This document shows, piece by piece, positions 16,332 through 26,355 of a stretch of 64,000 bases of DNA. Numbering within the stretch: the stretch's first letter is position 1; every line of letters starts with the position of its first letter. The notes below the pieces were generated by a model that saw only the letters and a program-made list of their open reading frames with translations, searched no databases and was not told the origin of the DNA. Origin of the DNA: Fructilactobacillus ixorae. Lineage in GTDB: Bacteria; Bacillota; Bacilli; Lactobacillales; Lactobacillaceae. Both the position numbers and the translations under genes were made by a program. Location: the NCBI RefSeq assembly GCF_024029915.1, contig NZ_CP097478.1:186001-250000 (forward strand), in the 5' to 3' direction.

Positions 16332-18950
16332 ATGTCTGACAAAAAAGAAGTACAAGAAAACCAAGCAATTGATGCGAAGATTAATGAAATGGTTAAAAAG
16401 GCGCACGTCGCCTTAGATGAAATGAGTCACTTTGACCAGGCTAAAGTCGATGCAATCACCCACGCCATGGTAATTGCCGGGGTGGATGCCCACCAACGGT
16501 TAGGCAAAATGGCGTACGAAGAAACCGGACGGGGGGTCGCTGAAGACAAGGCCATCAAGAACCTGTTCGCCACCGAAGAAATTTGGCACGACATTCGCAA
16601 CGACAAGACGGTCGGGGTTATCGACGAGAATTCAGAAGAAGATTTGATTAAGGTAGCCGAACCCCTTGGGGTGTTAGCCGGGATTACACCAGTGACCAAC
16701 CCGACCTCAACCACCCTGTTTAAGGCAATCATTTCCATGAAAACTCGCAATGCCATCATCTTTAGTTTGCACCCGCAGGCCTTACAATCCTCGATTGAAG
16801 CCGCGCGGATCATGCGGGATGCCGCCGTGGCTGCTGGAGCGCCCCAGGATTGTATCCAATGGATCGCCGAACCAAGTCGGGAAGCCACCAACGCCTTGAT
16901 CAAGAACCCGGGAGTAGCATGTACCTTAGCAACCGGGGGGCCTGGCTTAGTGAAAGCCGCTTACTCAACTGGGAAACCAGCCTTGGGGGTTGGACCTGGA
17001 AACGGTCCCGTTTACATCGAAGCCACGGCTAAGATTCCAGAAGCCGTCAACGACATTGTGTTGTCAAAGACCTTTGATAACGGGATGATTTGTGCCACGG
17101 AAAATAGTGCGGTCATTGACGACCAGATTTATACCGATGTGAAAGAACAACTCGAACGCAACAACGTGTACTTTGTGCCGGAAGCTGAGCACCAACAACT
17201 CACCGATGCCATGTTTGATAGCACCCGGTTGAGTGTGAAAGGTCCCATTGCTGGGGCAACTGCAAAGCAAATTGCTGAAATGGCCGGTATTAAGGTTCCA
17301 GAAGACACCCAAGTGCTGGCCGTCGAAATGACAGGCATTGGGCCAAAGTACCCGATGTCTGGTGAAAAGCTGTCGCCCGTGATCTCGGTTTACCACGCTA
17401 AGGATCATCACGCGGCCTTTGAAATCGTCAACCAACTGTTGGAATACGGTGGGTTAGGGCACACCGCAGCCATTCAAACGACGAACGAAGAACTCGCAAC
17501 GCAGTTCGGCGTGTTCGTGAAGGCGTCGCGGGTAATCGTGAACTCTCCCTCTGGACTTGGTGGAGTCGGAAACCTCTACAACAACATGACGCCGTCCCTC
17601 ACGCTCGGGACCGGATCATGGGGACAAAACTCAATCTCACATAACGTGACGGACTATGACCTGTTGAACATCAAAACAATCGCAAAGAGAAGAAATAATA
17701 TGCAATGGATTAAACTACCAAAGATTTACTTCGAAAAGAATTCCGTGCGTTACCTGAAGGACATGCCAAACATCCAAAAGGCTTTCATCGTGACGAGTCC
17801 TTCCATGGTTAAATACCACTACGTTGACAAGGTGCTCGATGAATTAAACGCCCGCGATGATGGCGTGCAATACTACATCTTTGATGACATTCATGGCGAA
17901 CCAACCACCGAAACGGTTGATGCCGGTGTAATGCAAATGCGGGGCTTCCAACCCGATACCATCATTGCGCTTGGCGGTGGTTCACCACTAGATGCCGCTA
18001 AGATGATGTGGTTAATCTACGAAAACTCTGAAACGGACTTCTTTGGGGCTAAACAGAAGTTCTTGGACATCCGGAAACGGGCCTACCGCTTCGAAAAACC
18101 AAGTAAGTCGAAGATGGTGGCCATCCCTAGTACCTCTGGAACTGGTTCTGAAGTAACGCCGTTCTCCGTGATTACGGATGCTAAGCTCCACATTAAGTAC
18201 CCACTGGCAGACTACGCTTTGACTCCAGACGTGGCCATCATTGATCCGCAATTTGTTAAAACGGTGCCCAAGAGTACAATCGCTGCGTCGGGATTAGATG
18301 CCTTAACGCACGCGATTGAATCCTACGTTTCTGTGATGGCCTCTGATTACACCCGGCCGTTGTCACTGCAAGCCATTAAGATGATTTTTGCGAACCTGAC
18401 GGCTTCTTACAACGGGGACTCCGAAGCGCGCGACCAGATGCATACGGCTTCCACGATTGCCGGAATGGCCTTTGCAAATGCTTTCCTTGGGATTACCCAC
18501 TCAATTGCCCACAAACTTGGGGGTCAATTCGGGATTACCCATGGAGTGGCGATTGCCATTACCCTGCCACACGTGATTCGGTACAACTTCAAGCAACCGA
18601 AGAAGCTGGCAACGTGGCCGAAGTACGAATCTTTCCGGGCTGATCAAGATTATGCTGAAATTGCTCGCTACATTGGCTTACCAGGGAACACGAACGAAGA
18701 ACTGAAGGAAGCGTTGGTTCACAAAGTGATCGAGCTGGCGCACTCCGTTGGCGTAACCTTGAGCCTGCAAGCCCAGGGCGTTGAGCGCCAGGAACTGGAA
18801 GATAAAGCACAACGGTTAGCAGAACTGGCTTATGGGGATCAATGTACCACGGCTAACCCGAAGGAACCGTTGATTGCGGATTTGAAACAAATTATTCTCG
18901 ATGAATACGATGGGATTGGCGTCGAAACGGAAACTAACCGCGAAGTCTAA
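16332..18950 (+). CDS. adhE: Bifunctional acetaldehyde-CoA / alcohol dehydrogenase
   Basis: AdhE reduces acetyl-CoA to acetaldehyde and then ethanol, regenerating two NAD+; in heterofermenters this disposes of reducing power from the phosphoketolase pathway. The 872-residue protein has the N-terminal aldehyde dehydrogenase with catalytic cysteine in FDNGMICATENSAV, and a C-terminal iron-type alcohol dehydrogenase beginning near residue 460 with GGGSPLDAAK and the metal-binding histidines in HSIAHKLGGQFGITHG. The length is normal for the family, which assembles as long filaments (spirosomes). It lies downstream of adhP and ends at a strong terminator. Confidence 0.97.
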   Translation: MSDKKEVQENQAIDAKINEMVKKAHVALDEMSHFDQAKVDAITHAMVIAGVDAHQRLGKMAYEETGRGVAEDKAIKNLFATEEIWHDIRNDKTVGVIDENSEEDLIKVAEPLGVLAGITPVTNPTSTTLFKAIISMKTRNAIIFSLHPQALQSSIEAARIMRDAAVAAGAPQDCIQWIAEPSREATNALIKNPGVACTLATGGPGLVKAAYSTGKPALGVGPGNGPVYIEATAKIPEAVNDIVLSKTFDNGMICATENSAVIDDQIYTDVKEQLERNNVYFVPEAEHQQLTDAMFDSTRLSVKGPIAGATAKQIAEMAGIKVPEDTQVLAVEMTGIGPKYPMSGEKLSPVISVYHAKDHHAAFEIVNQLLEYGGLGHTAAIQTTNEELATQFGVFVKASRVIVNSPSGLGGVGNLYNNMTPSLTLGTGSWGQNSISHNVTDYDLLNIKTIAKRRNNMQWIKLPKIYFEKNSVRYLKDMPNIQKAFIVTSPSMVKYHYVDKVLDELNARDDGVQYYIFDDIHGEPTTETVDAGVMQMRGFQPDTIIALGGGSPLDAAKMMWLIYENSETDFFGAKQKFLDIRKRAYRFEKPSKSKMVAIPSTSGTGSEVTPFSVITDAKLHIKYPLADYALTPDVAIIDPQFVKTVPKSTIAASGLDALTHAIESYVSVMASDYTRPLSLQAIKMIFANLTASYNGDSEARDQMHTASTIAGMAFANAFLGITHSIAHKLGGQFGITHGVAIAITLPHVIRYNFKQPKKLATWPKYESFRADQDYAEIARYIGLPGNTNEELKEALVHKVIELAHSVGVTLSLQAQGVERQELEDKAQRLAELAYGDQCTTANPKEPLIADLKQIILDEYDGIGVETETNREV

Positions 18951-18967
18951 GTCCCACAGAACTGCTT

Positions 18968-19003
18968 AAAAACCACTGGTTCGTTGAACCGGTGGTTTTT
19001 TTG
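18968..19003 (+). terminator. Terminator of the adhP-adhE operon
   Basis: AACCACTGGTTC pairs with GAACCGGTGGTT across a three-base loop, followed by seven T. Confidence 0.92.
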
Positions 19004-19084
19004 TGGCCGAGGGACTGAAATTGGCGCGGGAACCACTGGGGAAAATGGTATAATGCGCTTAATTAACCGACGGAGGGCCAACTA

Positions 19085-20282
19085 ATGCCAGCATTCTCAC
19101 GTTCCCAAACCAATTTAATCGTCTACTTAACGTCGTTCTTTTTGTATAACTTTGCGCGGGTGCTCCCGCATGCTGTGTTAACCGTAATCCTGCTTAATAA
19201 GGGGATGAGTGTCGGGCAAATCGCGGTGATTCAGAGCTTTTTCATGATCGCGGTATTGGGATTTGAACTGCCATCGGGACTACTGACGGATTCCTGGTCA
19301 GAGCAACGGGTGTACGAATTGTCACTGCTGTTGCTAGCACTTTCGTACGGCTTAATCATGTGGTCCCATTCCTTTTGGATCCTGAGCGGGTCCTGGTTTA
19401 TCTACGGGATTAGTAGTGCGGCCATCGGTAGTTCGCTAGAAACCTATTTTCTACGGCAGTACCAACACAACGAGTCGCTGATCAAGCAGTTTAACGTGCG
19501 CTTTAACAATACCAAGCTTTAACAATACCAATTTGCTGAGTAGCCTGCTCGGTGGGGGACTGGGCTCCTTTATCTATGCTTACTTAGAGAACGCCCTGTA
19601 CATTATCTCGATTGGGTTGATTGGCGTGGCCCTCTGCTTAATCTTATTCGGCTTTCACGGGACTGCCATCCAAGCCGCAGAACAGCGAAAGACCTTGCGC
19701 GAGTTAGTAGCTTTACTGAGAACGGGCTTAACGGCCCAGTTATGGTTGACAATCGGGCAGTTAGCCGTGTTACAAATCGTGGCCCAACTCTTTTTTCAGT
19801 TCTGGCAGGTGTTGTTTCTCGGCGCCGGAGTTAAGCAAGCCCAGTTTGGCTTGTTTTACGTTGGGTTTCAGCTAATCGCGTTAGGTAGTAACTGGGTGTT
19901 TGCCCGCTAAAACTTTCGCCGGGGCGAACTAATCCTAGTCTTACTGATGGTGGGCCTGTTTCTAAGCGCCTTGGCCTGTCAGCATTGGCAGTTCGGGATG
20001 GTTAGTTTAACCTGCCTCTTCCTCGTGCCCTTTAATATTTACAGTACCCAGTTACTGGTGAATCTCCAACGCCAGGCCCCGGCGCGCTCCCTGGCGTCGG
20101 TGACGGCGGTTTCCGGGACGCTGGGGAGCGTGGTGTCGTTGTTACTACTGTGGGGCGTCGGGGCTCTGGACCACTTCCAATCGTTTCCGGTCGTGGCGGT
20201 GGAAGCCATGGGGCTGTTTGTGCTGTTGTCCGGGGGTGGCTATGCCTGGTTTGCGTGGTGGAGTCGGAGGATGAATGAGTAG
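19085..20282 (+). pseudogene. MFS transporter pseudogene (16-bp duplication and a nonsense codon)
   Basis: Three consecutive open segments (19085-19522, 19533-19910, 19947-20282) together spell one 12-helix major-facilitator permease, beginning SQTNLIVYLTSFFLYNFARV with a good RBS (CGGAGGG). The first break is a perfect tandem duplication of a 16-base unit (19500-19515 and 19516-19531); removing one copy restores the frame (RFNNTNLLSSLLGGG). The second is an in-frame TAA at 19908-19910 within FAR-stop-NFRRGEL, consistent with a CAA to TAA change. Two independent lesions mean no full transporter is made. The substrate is unknown. Confidence 0.88.
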
Positions 20283-20297
20283 GGAGGGAGGAATCTG

Positions 20298-21080
20298 ATG
20301 CTGAAATTCACTAAAATTGGTACCGGAATGCCAATTATTTTTTTACATGGATATGAACTAGATCATACTAGCCTAATGCAACTAACCGAACCAGTGTTTA
20401 AAAAGCTCCTTTTAGGTTATCAACGGATTTATATTGATTTACCGGGAATGGGGTGTTCTCGTGAACTTGAATTTATTGATGCCACAACGACGCTTCAAGA
20501 ACTTGTTCAAACATTACGCTGGTTAAAATTATCACGGTTTCTAGTGGTGGGGCAATCATACGGCGGATATTTAGCGACGGGATTAAAGAAGGATTTTCCC
20601 CACGCAATGAAGGCCCAGTTGTTGGTAGTGCCAATGGTGGTTCCCAAACTAGCAGAGCGGACCTTGGATAACTTAGACCACCCGTACGTTGGACCTAATC
20701 CAGCCCAATTTACGGATGATTTTAAAGCGGTAAATGTAATTTTGAACCACCTAAAATTTGCATTATATCAACTATTTATTGAGAAACCGTTAACCTATAA
20801 TCAAAGTGTAAATTTGACTAAGATAATGAATTCGGACCTTTACGCATTGCCAAACTGGTTAAATGCGATTGAGCCAGTTGCTACAACAGTGTTAGTGGGA
20901 CGCTACGATAATATTGTTGGACACAGAGACCCAGTTAAGTTATTAACCCCCAAGTATCCGGAGCTAGAAATTAAACAGTACGGAAATTCAGGCCATAACC
21001 TGATGATCGACGAAACTGACCGGTTTACTGCTGATTTAGTTCAGTTTGTTAAAAAGTATTCCGAAGCTTCTGCATCATAA
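20298..21080 (+). CDS. Alpha/beta hydrolase
   Basis: A 260-residue serine hydrolase of the alpha/beta fold. The oxyanion HG motif is in IIFLHGYELDH, the nucleophile elbow is GQSYGG, the acid is probably Asp in GRYDNIVG, and the catalytic histidine is in GNSGHNL. No signal peptide is present, so it acts in the cytoplasm; the substrate could be an ester or similar small molecule. It starts 15 bases after the MFS pseudogene and is likely to be transcribed with it. Its bases are more AT-rich than those of the pseudogene, suggesting a separate origin. Confidence 0.85.
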   Translation: MLKFTKIGTGMPIIFLHGYELDHTSLMQLTEPVFKKLLLGYQRIYIDLPGMGCSRELEFIDATTTLQELVQTLRWLKLSRFLVVGQSYGGYLATGLKKDFPHAMKAQLLVVPMVVPKLAERTLDNLDHPYVGPNPAQFTDDFKAVNVILNHLKFALYQLFIEKPLTYNQSVNLTKIMNSDLYALPNWLNAIEPVATTVLVGRYDNIVGHRDPVKLLTPKYPELEIKQYGNSGHNLMIDETDRFTADLVQFVKKYSEASAS

Positions 21081-21171
21081 TTGGAGTGGATTTTCAAACG
21101 AGTACTGGTCGTAATGATCCTAAGTGATGACAATTTAATTTTAAATGAATTTTATAATAATGATTTGTACA

Positions 21172-21180
21172 TGATATAAT
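21172..21180 (+). promoter_or_regulatory. Extended -10 promoter of cas9
   Basis: TGATATAAT gives a consensus -10 with a TG extension 28 bases before the cas9 ATG; an AGGAGG ribosome site follows. No good -35 is seen. Confidence 0.6.
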
Positions 21181-21208
21181 AATGATATTAACTAATTAGG
21201 AGGTAATC

Positions 21209-24200
21209 ATGAAAACAGAGGTACCGTATAACGTGGGGCTGGATATTGGGACCAGCTCGATTGGTTGGGCCATCACGGACGAAAATAACCGGTTAATTTC
21301 GGTTAAGGGTCACTATGGAATCGGGACACGCTTGTTTAAGGAGGGCCAAGCCGCGGCCGAGCGGCGTGGCTTTCGGACCACGCGCCGCCGCTTATCGCGT
21401 AGAAAGTGGCGGTTGCGCCTGTTAGCAGAAATTTTTGATGCGCCGATTGCGGAGGTAGATCAGAGTTTCTATGCGCGGTTACGGCAATCCAGCGTGTCGC
21501 CCCGTGATCCACAGAAAAAGCAGGAGTTTGCCGACAAGATTCTGTTTGCGGATCCTGATTTTACCGATCAAGATTATCACCATGACTATCCAACGATTTA
21601 TCATTTGCGGCATGCCCTGGCTACGGAACAGCACCAGTTTGATGTCCGGTTAATCTATTTAGCGGTGCACCACTTGCTTAAATACCGAGGCCATTTTCTA
21701 AACAAAGGGGCTGCCAACAAGTTCAAGGCGGGCGAAATCGATTTAAGCACGGACTTTCAGCAGTTAAATGATATTTTCACCCAGCAACAACGCGATGATG
21801 TGCAGTTAAAAACCACGGACGTCAATCACCTAGTGAAAATTTTGACAGATACCAACCAGAGTAAGAGTGATCGCCAAAAGCAAATTGCAAGTGAAATTTT
21901 TGTGAAAGGGGATAAGGACCAGAATCAGGTTAATAAAAAGCTTGCCACGGAAATTGTGAAAGCAATTGTCGGTTTAAAAGCCAAGTTTGACGTGATTTTT
22001 GGGCTACAGGACGTTCCGAATGCGAAGGAGTTTTCGTTAACCTTCAATAGTGATGATTTTGATCAAAAATTAGCTGATTTAGGCTCTCAAGTGACGGATG
22101 ATGATCAGGAAATCGTGGCAATCTTGCAAAAGCTCTATTTCGCCGTTGATTTAGCGGGTCTCCTCCAGAATCCAGTCACAGGGAAGCTGTTCTCGAGCAT
22201 CTCAGCGGCCATGATTGATCGGTATGATCGGCATCACGATGACCTAAAGCGATTAAAACGCTTAGCGGCACAGTTGAAGGCAGCCGGGAAAACGGAACAA
22301 GCTACGGCCCTGAAACAGGCGTATGCGGACTACGTTGATGGAGAAGTTAGTAGCTATAAGAAACTCCCGCGCGATGAATTTATGAAGCGGGTGGAAAAGC
22401 AACTAGATGATTCTGCAGTGGCGACTGAAATTAAAGCAGCGCTTGAGACAGGTCAATTTATGCCCAAACAACGTTCCAAGGAAAACGGGGCGATTCCATA
22501 TCAACTGCAACAACAAGAACTCGATGCCATTATTGAGAATCAGGGGCAGTATTATCCTTGGCTCCGTGAAGCTAAAGAACATCTGGATGCATTGATTTCC
22601 TTCCGCGTGCCTTACTACGTCGGTCCGATGGTTGATCCAGAAGAAGTCAGTGCGGAAAACGGGAAATTTGCGTGGATGAAACGCAAAGAACAGGGGAAAA
22701 TCACGCCGTGGAACTTTGCAGAAAAAGTTGATAAAACGGCTTCGGCAACGAACTTTATTAAACGGATGACCGCTACCGATACCTACCTAATCGGGGAACC
22801 GGTATTGCCCAAAGATAGTTTGTTGTACCAAGAATTCACCGTTTTAAACGAGTTAAATAAGCTAAAAGTGAATGTGAATGGCAAGAAATTTATGTTAGAG
22901 CCGGCGCATAAACAAGCGATCTTCAATCAGATTTATAAGAACCACAAACGCGTTTCCTTGAAACGAATCACGGAGTTTATGCAAGCCCAGGGCTGGATTG
23001 GTACGGATGCTTATCTCTCGGGAACGACCGACCAAAAGAACGTTAATAATACCTTGGGCACGTATAATGATTTTAAGTCGATTTTTGACTCCCAACTGGA
23101 TGATCCGGACCGCCAGGCGGACTTAGAACGCATCATTGAGTGGTCCACCATCTTTGAAGATGAACACATTTTTAAATTAAAACTGGATACGGTTACCTGG
23201 CTGACGCCGGAGCAAAAAACGCAATTAGTCAAACACCGGTACCAGGGTTGGGGTCGGTTATCAAAACAGTTGCTGGCTGGAATTACCAATGCAAACGGGG
23301 AACGGGTCATTGATGTGTTGTGGAACACGGATCAAAACTTGATGGAAACCCTAGCTGATGATAGCTTCAAGGCGGCGATTCAAGAATTTAACGGGGACCG
23401 GTTAGCACAGCAGAACGTTTCCAACGTGATTGATGATTTGTATACATCGCCACAAAATAAAAAGGCCATGCGCCAGGTTTTATTAGTGATCGATGACATT
23501 GAAAAGGCCATGGGGTATGCCCCCGCCAATATTATGATTGAATTTGCCCGCGAAGATCGAAACGATCATCGCTTGGTTAATTCACGGGCAAAACAGCTAG
23601 AACAAACGTATCAAAAGGCGAAAGCCGAGATTAGCGACGACGTGCAAGCGGAATTAAAAGCGAAAATCAAGGATAAGGCGCAATTTAATGACCGGTTGTA
23701 CCTGTACTTCGTGCAGGGTGGCAAGGACTTATACACGGGAAAGCCAATCGATATTGACCGGCTTTCAAACTATGAAATTGATCATATCCTACCGCAGTCC
23801 TTTATTTTGGATAACTCGTTGGATAACCGGGTGTTAACGGCAAAAGCGAATAACCAAACTAAGGCCGATCGCCTCCCCGGAGAACTCTTTGGGGCGCAGA
23901 TGAAAGGTTATTGGACCAGCCTGCGTGAGCACGGACTGATGACCTGGAAGAAGTACAATAATCTCATGTTAACCCCAGATAAAATTAGTAAGTTTGACAA
24001 TCAGGGGCGGTTCATTAATCGGCAACTGGTTGAAACCCGCCAGGTCATTAAACTGATTGCAGAGATTCTCCACAACCGGTATGCCACTGAAGGTCAGACT
24101 GAGATTGTGACGGTCAAAGCAAACTTAACCCACCACATGCGGACGAAATTTAATTTTTATAAAAACCGAAATGTGAATGATTATCACCATTCTTTTGATG

Positions 24201-25240
24201 CTTACTTATCAGCCTTTGTAGGGAATTGGTTGTTACAGCAGTATCCTAATTTGAAACCTTACTTTGTGTATGGGGACTACGCGAAGGTTGGGATTAAGGA
24301 TTTGAAACAGTTTAACTTCTTATACCGCTTTGAAAAGTACCATGAATTAGCTGAAGATGGGCAGATTAAAACTGATTCAGATCAGTTACTGGGTTACATG
24401 CGCAAGTTGTATCAATTAAAGCTGATGCTGGTTACCAAAGAATTGGAAACTAATCATGGTAATTTATTTAAACAAACGGTTTTTCCGGCACCAGCGCATG
24501 ACAAAAAAATGAAGAAGCCACGAAAGTTGATTAATCCCAAAGCTAATCGTTCGAGTGATATTTATGGTGGTTACACCAGTAAGACGGCAGCCTTCATGAC
24601 ATTAGTTCGGGTTAAAAAAGGTTCGAAAGTTGAGTATCGTCTCGCAAGTGTTCCGTTAGCTAATTTAGTTTGGCAACAACAGGGGATGTCATTTGAGGAA
24701 ATGGTCGAAAAATCGGTTCGTCCGCAATTTACCGGTAAGAACGGTAAGGTCAATGATTATCAGATTTTTAAGAGCAAGGTATATATTAATCAACTAGTTA
24801 ATGAGGATGGAGCGTTGTTTACGTTAGCAAGTAAACAATATCGCCATAATGCGCAACAGTTGGTGTTATCTGACCAAGCAATGAAAATTTTAAGCAGTAA
24901 GCCAACTGATCTTACTCGTGATGATCTGATGTTTGCGTTCAATGAAATTGTTGATAAGGGACAACGCTATTTTAAAGCATATGATTTTAGTAATAGTGAA
25001 GTGGCAAAGGTTCAATTCAGTGAGTTAGATGATGTTGATGATATGAGAACCATCATTAATAATTTGTTAATTGGATTGCATGCTAATGCGCCATATACTG
25101 ATGTTTCAAAGGTTGGATTACCGAAATATTTAGGATTGTTTTCTTTAAAAGCAGGAATAAAATTAAAGCCAGAAACTAAATTCATTTACCAATCTCCCAC
25201 CGGGTTATTTTCGCGTCAAGTTAAAATTTCTGATTTGTAA
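21209..25240 (+). CDS. cas9: CRISPR-associated endonuclease Cas9 (type II-A)
   Basis: The 1343-residue RNA-guided nuclease cuts target DNA with two domains. RuvC-I has GLDIGTSSIGWAI with Asp12, and the arginine-rich bridge helix (RRGFRTTRRRLSRRKWR) follows. RuvC-II has IEFARE with Glu778, the HNH domain has YEIDHILPQSF with His859, and RuvC-III has HHSFDAYLSAF with Asp997. All catalytic residues are present, so the enzyme looks active. The C-terminal third, which binds the PAM, is complete. It is followed by the tracrRNA gene in the opposite direction, then cas1-cas2-csn2, the type II-A order. Confidence 0.98.
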   Translation: MKTEVPYNVGLDIGTSSIGWAITDENNRLISVKGHYGIGTRLFKEGQAAAERRGFRTTRRRLSRRKWRLRLLAEIFDAPIAEVDQSFYARLRQSSVSPRDPQKKQEFADKILFADPDFTDQDYHHDYPTIYHLRHALATEQHQFDVRLIYLAVHHLLKYRGHFLNKGAANKFKAGEIDLSTDFQQLNDIFTQQQRDDVQLKTTDVNHLVKILTDTNQSKSDRQKQIASEIFVKGDKDQNQVNKKLATEIVKAIVGLKAKFDVIFGLQDVPNAKEFSLTFNSDDFDQKLADLGSQVTDDDQEIVAILQKLYFAVDLAGLLQNPVTGKLFSSISAAMIDRYDRHHDDLKRLKRLAAQLKAAGKTEQATALKQAYADYVDGEVSSYKKLPRDEFMKRVEKQLDDSAVATEIKAALETGQFMPKQRSKENGAIPYQLQQQELDAIIENQGQYYPWLREAKEHLDALISFRVPYYVGPMVDPEEVSAENGKFAWMKRKEQGKITPWNFAEKVDKTASATNFIKRMTATDTYLIGEPVLPKDSLLYQEFTVLNELNKLKVNVNGKKFMLEPAHKQAIFNQIYKNHKRVSLKRITEFMQAQGWIGTDAYLSGTTDQKNVNNTLGTYNDFKSIFDSQLDDPDRQADLERIIEWSTIFEDEHIFKLKLDTVTWLTPEQKTQLVKHRYQGWGRLSKQLLAGITNANGERVIDVLWNTDQNLMETLADDSFKAAIQEFNGDRLAQQNVSNVIDDLYTSPQNKKAMRQVLLVIDDIEKAMGYAPANIMIEFAREDRNDHRLVNSRAKQLEQTYQKAKAEISDDVQAELKAKIKDKAQFNDRLYLYFVQGGKDLYTGKPIDIDRLSNYEIDHILPQSFILDNSLDNRVLTAKANNQTKADRLPGELFGAQMKGYWTSLREHGLMTWKKYNNLMLTPDKISKFDNQGRFINRQLVETRQVIKLIAEILHNRYATEGQTEIVTVKANLTHHMRTKFNFYKNRNVNDYHHSFDAYLSAFVGNWLLQQYPNLKPYFVYGDYAKVGIKDLKQFNFLYRFEKYHELAEDGQIKTDSDQLLGYMRKLYQLKLMLVTKELETNHGNLFKQTVFPAPAHDKKMKKPRKLINPKANRSSDIYGGYTSKTAAFMTLVRVKKGSKVEYRLASVPLANLVWQQQGMSFEEMVEKSVRPQFTGKNGKVNDYQIFKSKVYINQLVNEDGALFTLASKQYRHNAQQLVLSDQAMKILSSKPTDLTRDDLMFAFNEIVDKGQRYFKAYDFSNSEVAKVQFSELDDVDDMRTIINNLLIGLHANAPYTDVSKVGLPKYLGLFSLKAGIKLKPETKFIYQSPTGLFSRQVKISDL

Positions 25241-25252
25241 CACCGAAGCATC

Positions 25253-25402
25253 AAAAAGGGACGCTATCAGATGATAGCGTCCCTTTTCTACTATGTATGG
25301 CCCTTAAGGGCTCACAAGGATAAACTCCGCCAGCGGCATTGTTTGATTTTAACTCAGTATGTCATTTCAATGAGATTAAAAATCGTTGGCATCCCAACCA
25401 AC
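25253..25402 (-). ncRNA. tracrRNA
   Basis: On the minus strand between cas9 and cas1. Bases 25384-25345 are the anti-repeat: 22 bases (TATGTCATTTCAATGAGATTAA on the plus strand is the repeat core) pair perfectly, then a bulge (GAA against ACTCA) and a TTTTA lower stem, the usual type II-A layout. Downstream come a nexus-like hairpin (CCGC/GCGG within AAAC/GTTT), a GCCCTTAAGGGC hairpin and a terminator stem ending at about 25253. A promoter directly upstream sets the 5' end near 25402, giving about 150 nt. Confidence 0.92.
25254..25289 (-). terminator. Bidirectional hairpin: tracrRNA 3' end and cas9 terminator
   Basis: A 16-base perfect stem (AAAAGGGACGCTATCA with its complement, two-base loop) has A and T runs on both sides. 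It would end tracrRNA and also stop transcription from cas9, so cas1-cas2-csn2 may need their own promoter. Confidence 0.9.
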
Positions 25403-25408
25403 AACGTT

Positions 25409-25437
25409 AATATAACAACTTTTTTTAGGAAAGTCAA
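25409..25437 (-). promoter_or_regulatory. Promoter of the tracrRNA
   Basis: On the minus strand TTGACT (25437-25432) and TATATT (25414-25409) are 17 bases apart. It fires away from cas1, just upstream of the cas1 RBS. Confidence 0.85.
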
Positions 25438-25449
25438 GGAGGTAGAAAG

Positions 25450-26355
25450 ATGGGGTGGAGAAGCGTTGTGATCACCCAACACGCGAAAGTATCATATTCC
25501 GGACGACGCATCATTGTCCAGACTAACCAAACGGTGGCCGAAGTGCCAATCGATGATATCGAGGTATTGCTGATTAGTACCACGAAGGCCGTACTGACGG
25601 CGCGGGCCATTAGCGAACTAGCCCGGGCAGCAGTTAAAGTGATTTTTTCCGATGAGACCGGAGAACCGGTCTGTGAAACCGTTGATTACTTACCGAATAA
25701 TCGCAGTATGTCAGTTTTACAACGGCAGTTTGAGTGGGATGAAGCTCGTAAAGAACTACTATGGACTTGGTTAGTCACCGCTAAGGTTCAGATGCAAATC
25801 GCGGTTTTACAGCGGCGTCACATTGATGCGAGTGAGTTAGACTATGAATTTCGTAAAATTGAGATTAATGATACTAGTAATCGAGAAGCGGTAGTCGCGC
25901 GTAAGTATTTTCCGTTACTGTTTGAAACCGGGTTTGAACGGCGCAATTTCCAACCCGCAAACGCGGCTTTGAACTACGGTTATTCCATTTTATTATCATT
26001 GGTGAACCGCAATATTGTCGCCACGGGATGCTTGACTCAGCTGGGGATTCATCATCATAACGATGAGAATCAATTTAACCTCGGCTCAGACTTGATGGAA
26101 CCCTTTCGTCCCATTATCGACTGGTGGGTAAGTGAACAGGAGATTAAGGAACTAACGCCGGAAATTAAGATTAAGCTCGTGGACTTGTTGAACCTAGAGT
26201 TAAAGTTTAACGGCAAGAATACAATTTTAAGAAATGCGTTAAAAACACACGTGACGAACTGTATTAACTACTTAAATGAGGAACGAGAGACAGCTAAAGT
26301 TGAGGTGGAATTAGGAGATGAGATATCGGATTATGCGCTTAATCGTAATGTTTGA
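25450..26355 (+). CDS. cas1: CRISPR-associated integrase Cas1
   Basis: Cas1 joins new spacers to the array together with Cas2 and, in type II-A, Cas9 and Csn2. The 301-residue protein has the metal-binding triad: Glu146 (SNREAVVARKYF), histidines 201-203 (GIHHHN) and Asp214 (LGSDLMEPFRP). The ATG has a strong AAGGAGG site. The 209-base gap to cas9 holds the tracrRNA on the other strand. The last 38 bases overlap cas2. Confidence 0.97.
   Translation: MGWRSVVITQHAKVSYSGRRIIVQTNQTVAEVPIDDIEVLLISTTKAVLTARAISELARAAVKVIFSDETGEPVCETVDYLPNNRSMSVLQRQFEWDEARKELLWTWLVTAKVQMQIAVLQRRHIDASELDYEFRKIEINDTSNREAVVARKYFPLLFETGFERRNFQPANAALNYGYSILLSLVNRNIVATGCLTQLGIHHHNDENQFNLGSDLMEPFRPIIDWWVSEQEIKELTPEIKIKLVDLLNLELKFNGKNTILRNALKTHVTNCINYLNEERETAKVEVELGDEISDYALNRNV

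Noticed and set aside
16427..17435. Long open frames antisense to adhE
   Set aside because: They come from the codon bias of a highly expressed gene and have no RBS or recognisable domain.
25385..25402. A long-form tracrRNA that could guide Cas9 to its own promoter
   Set aside because: No repeat-like segment or match to the cas9 promoter is visible in the short 5' part before the anti-repeat.
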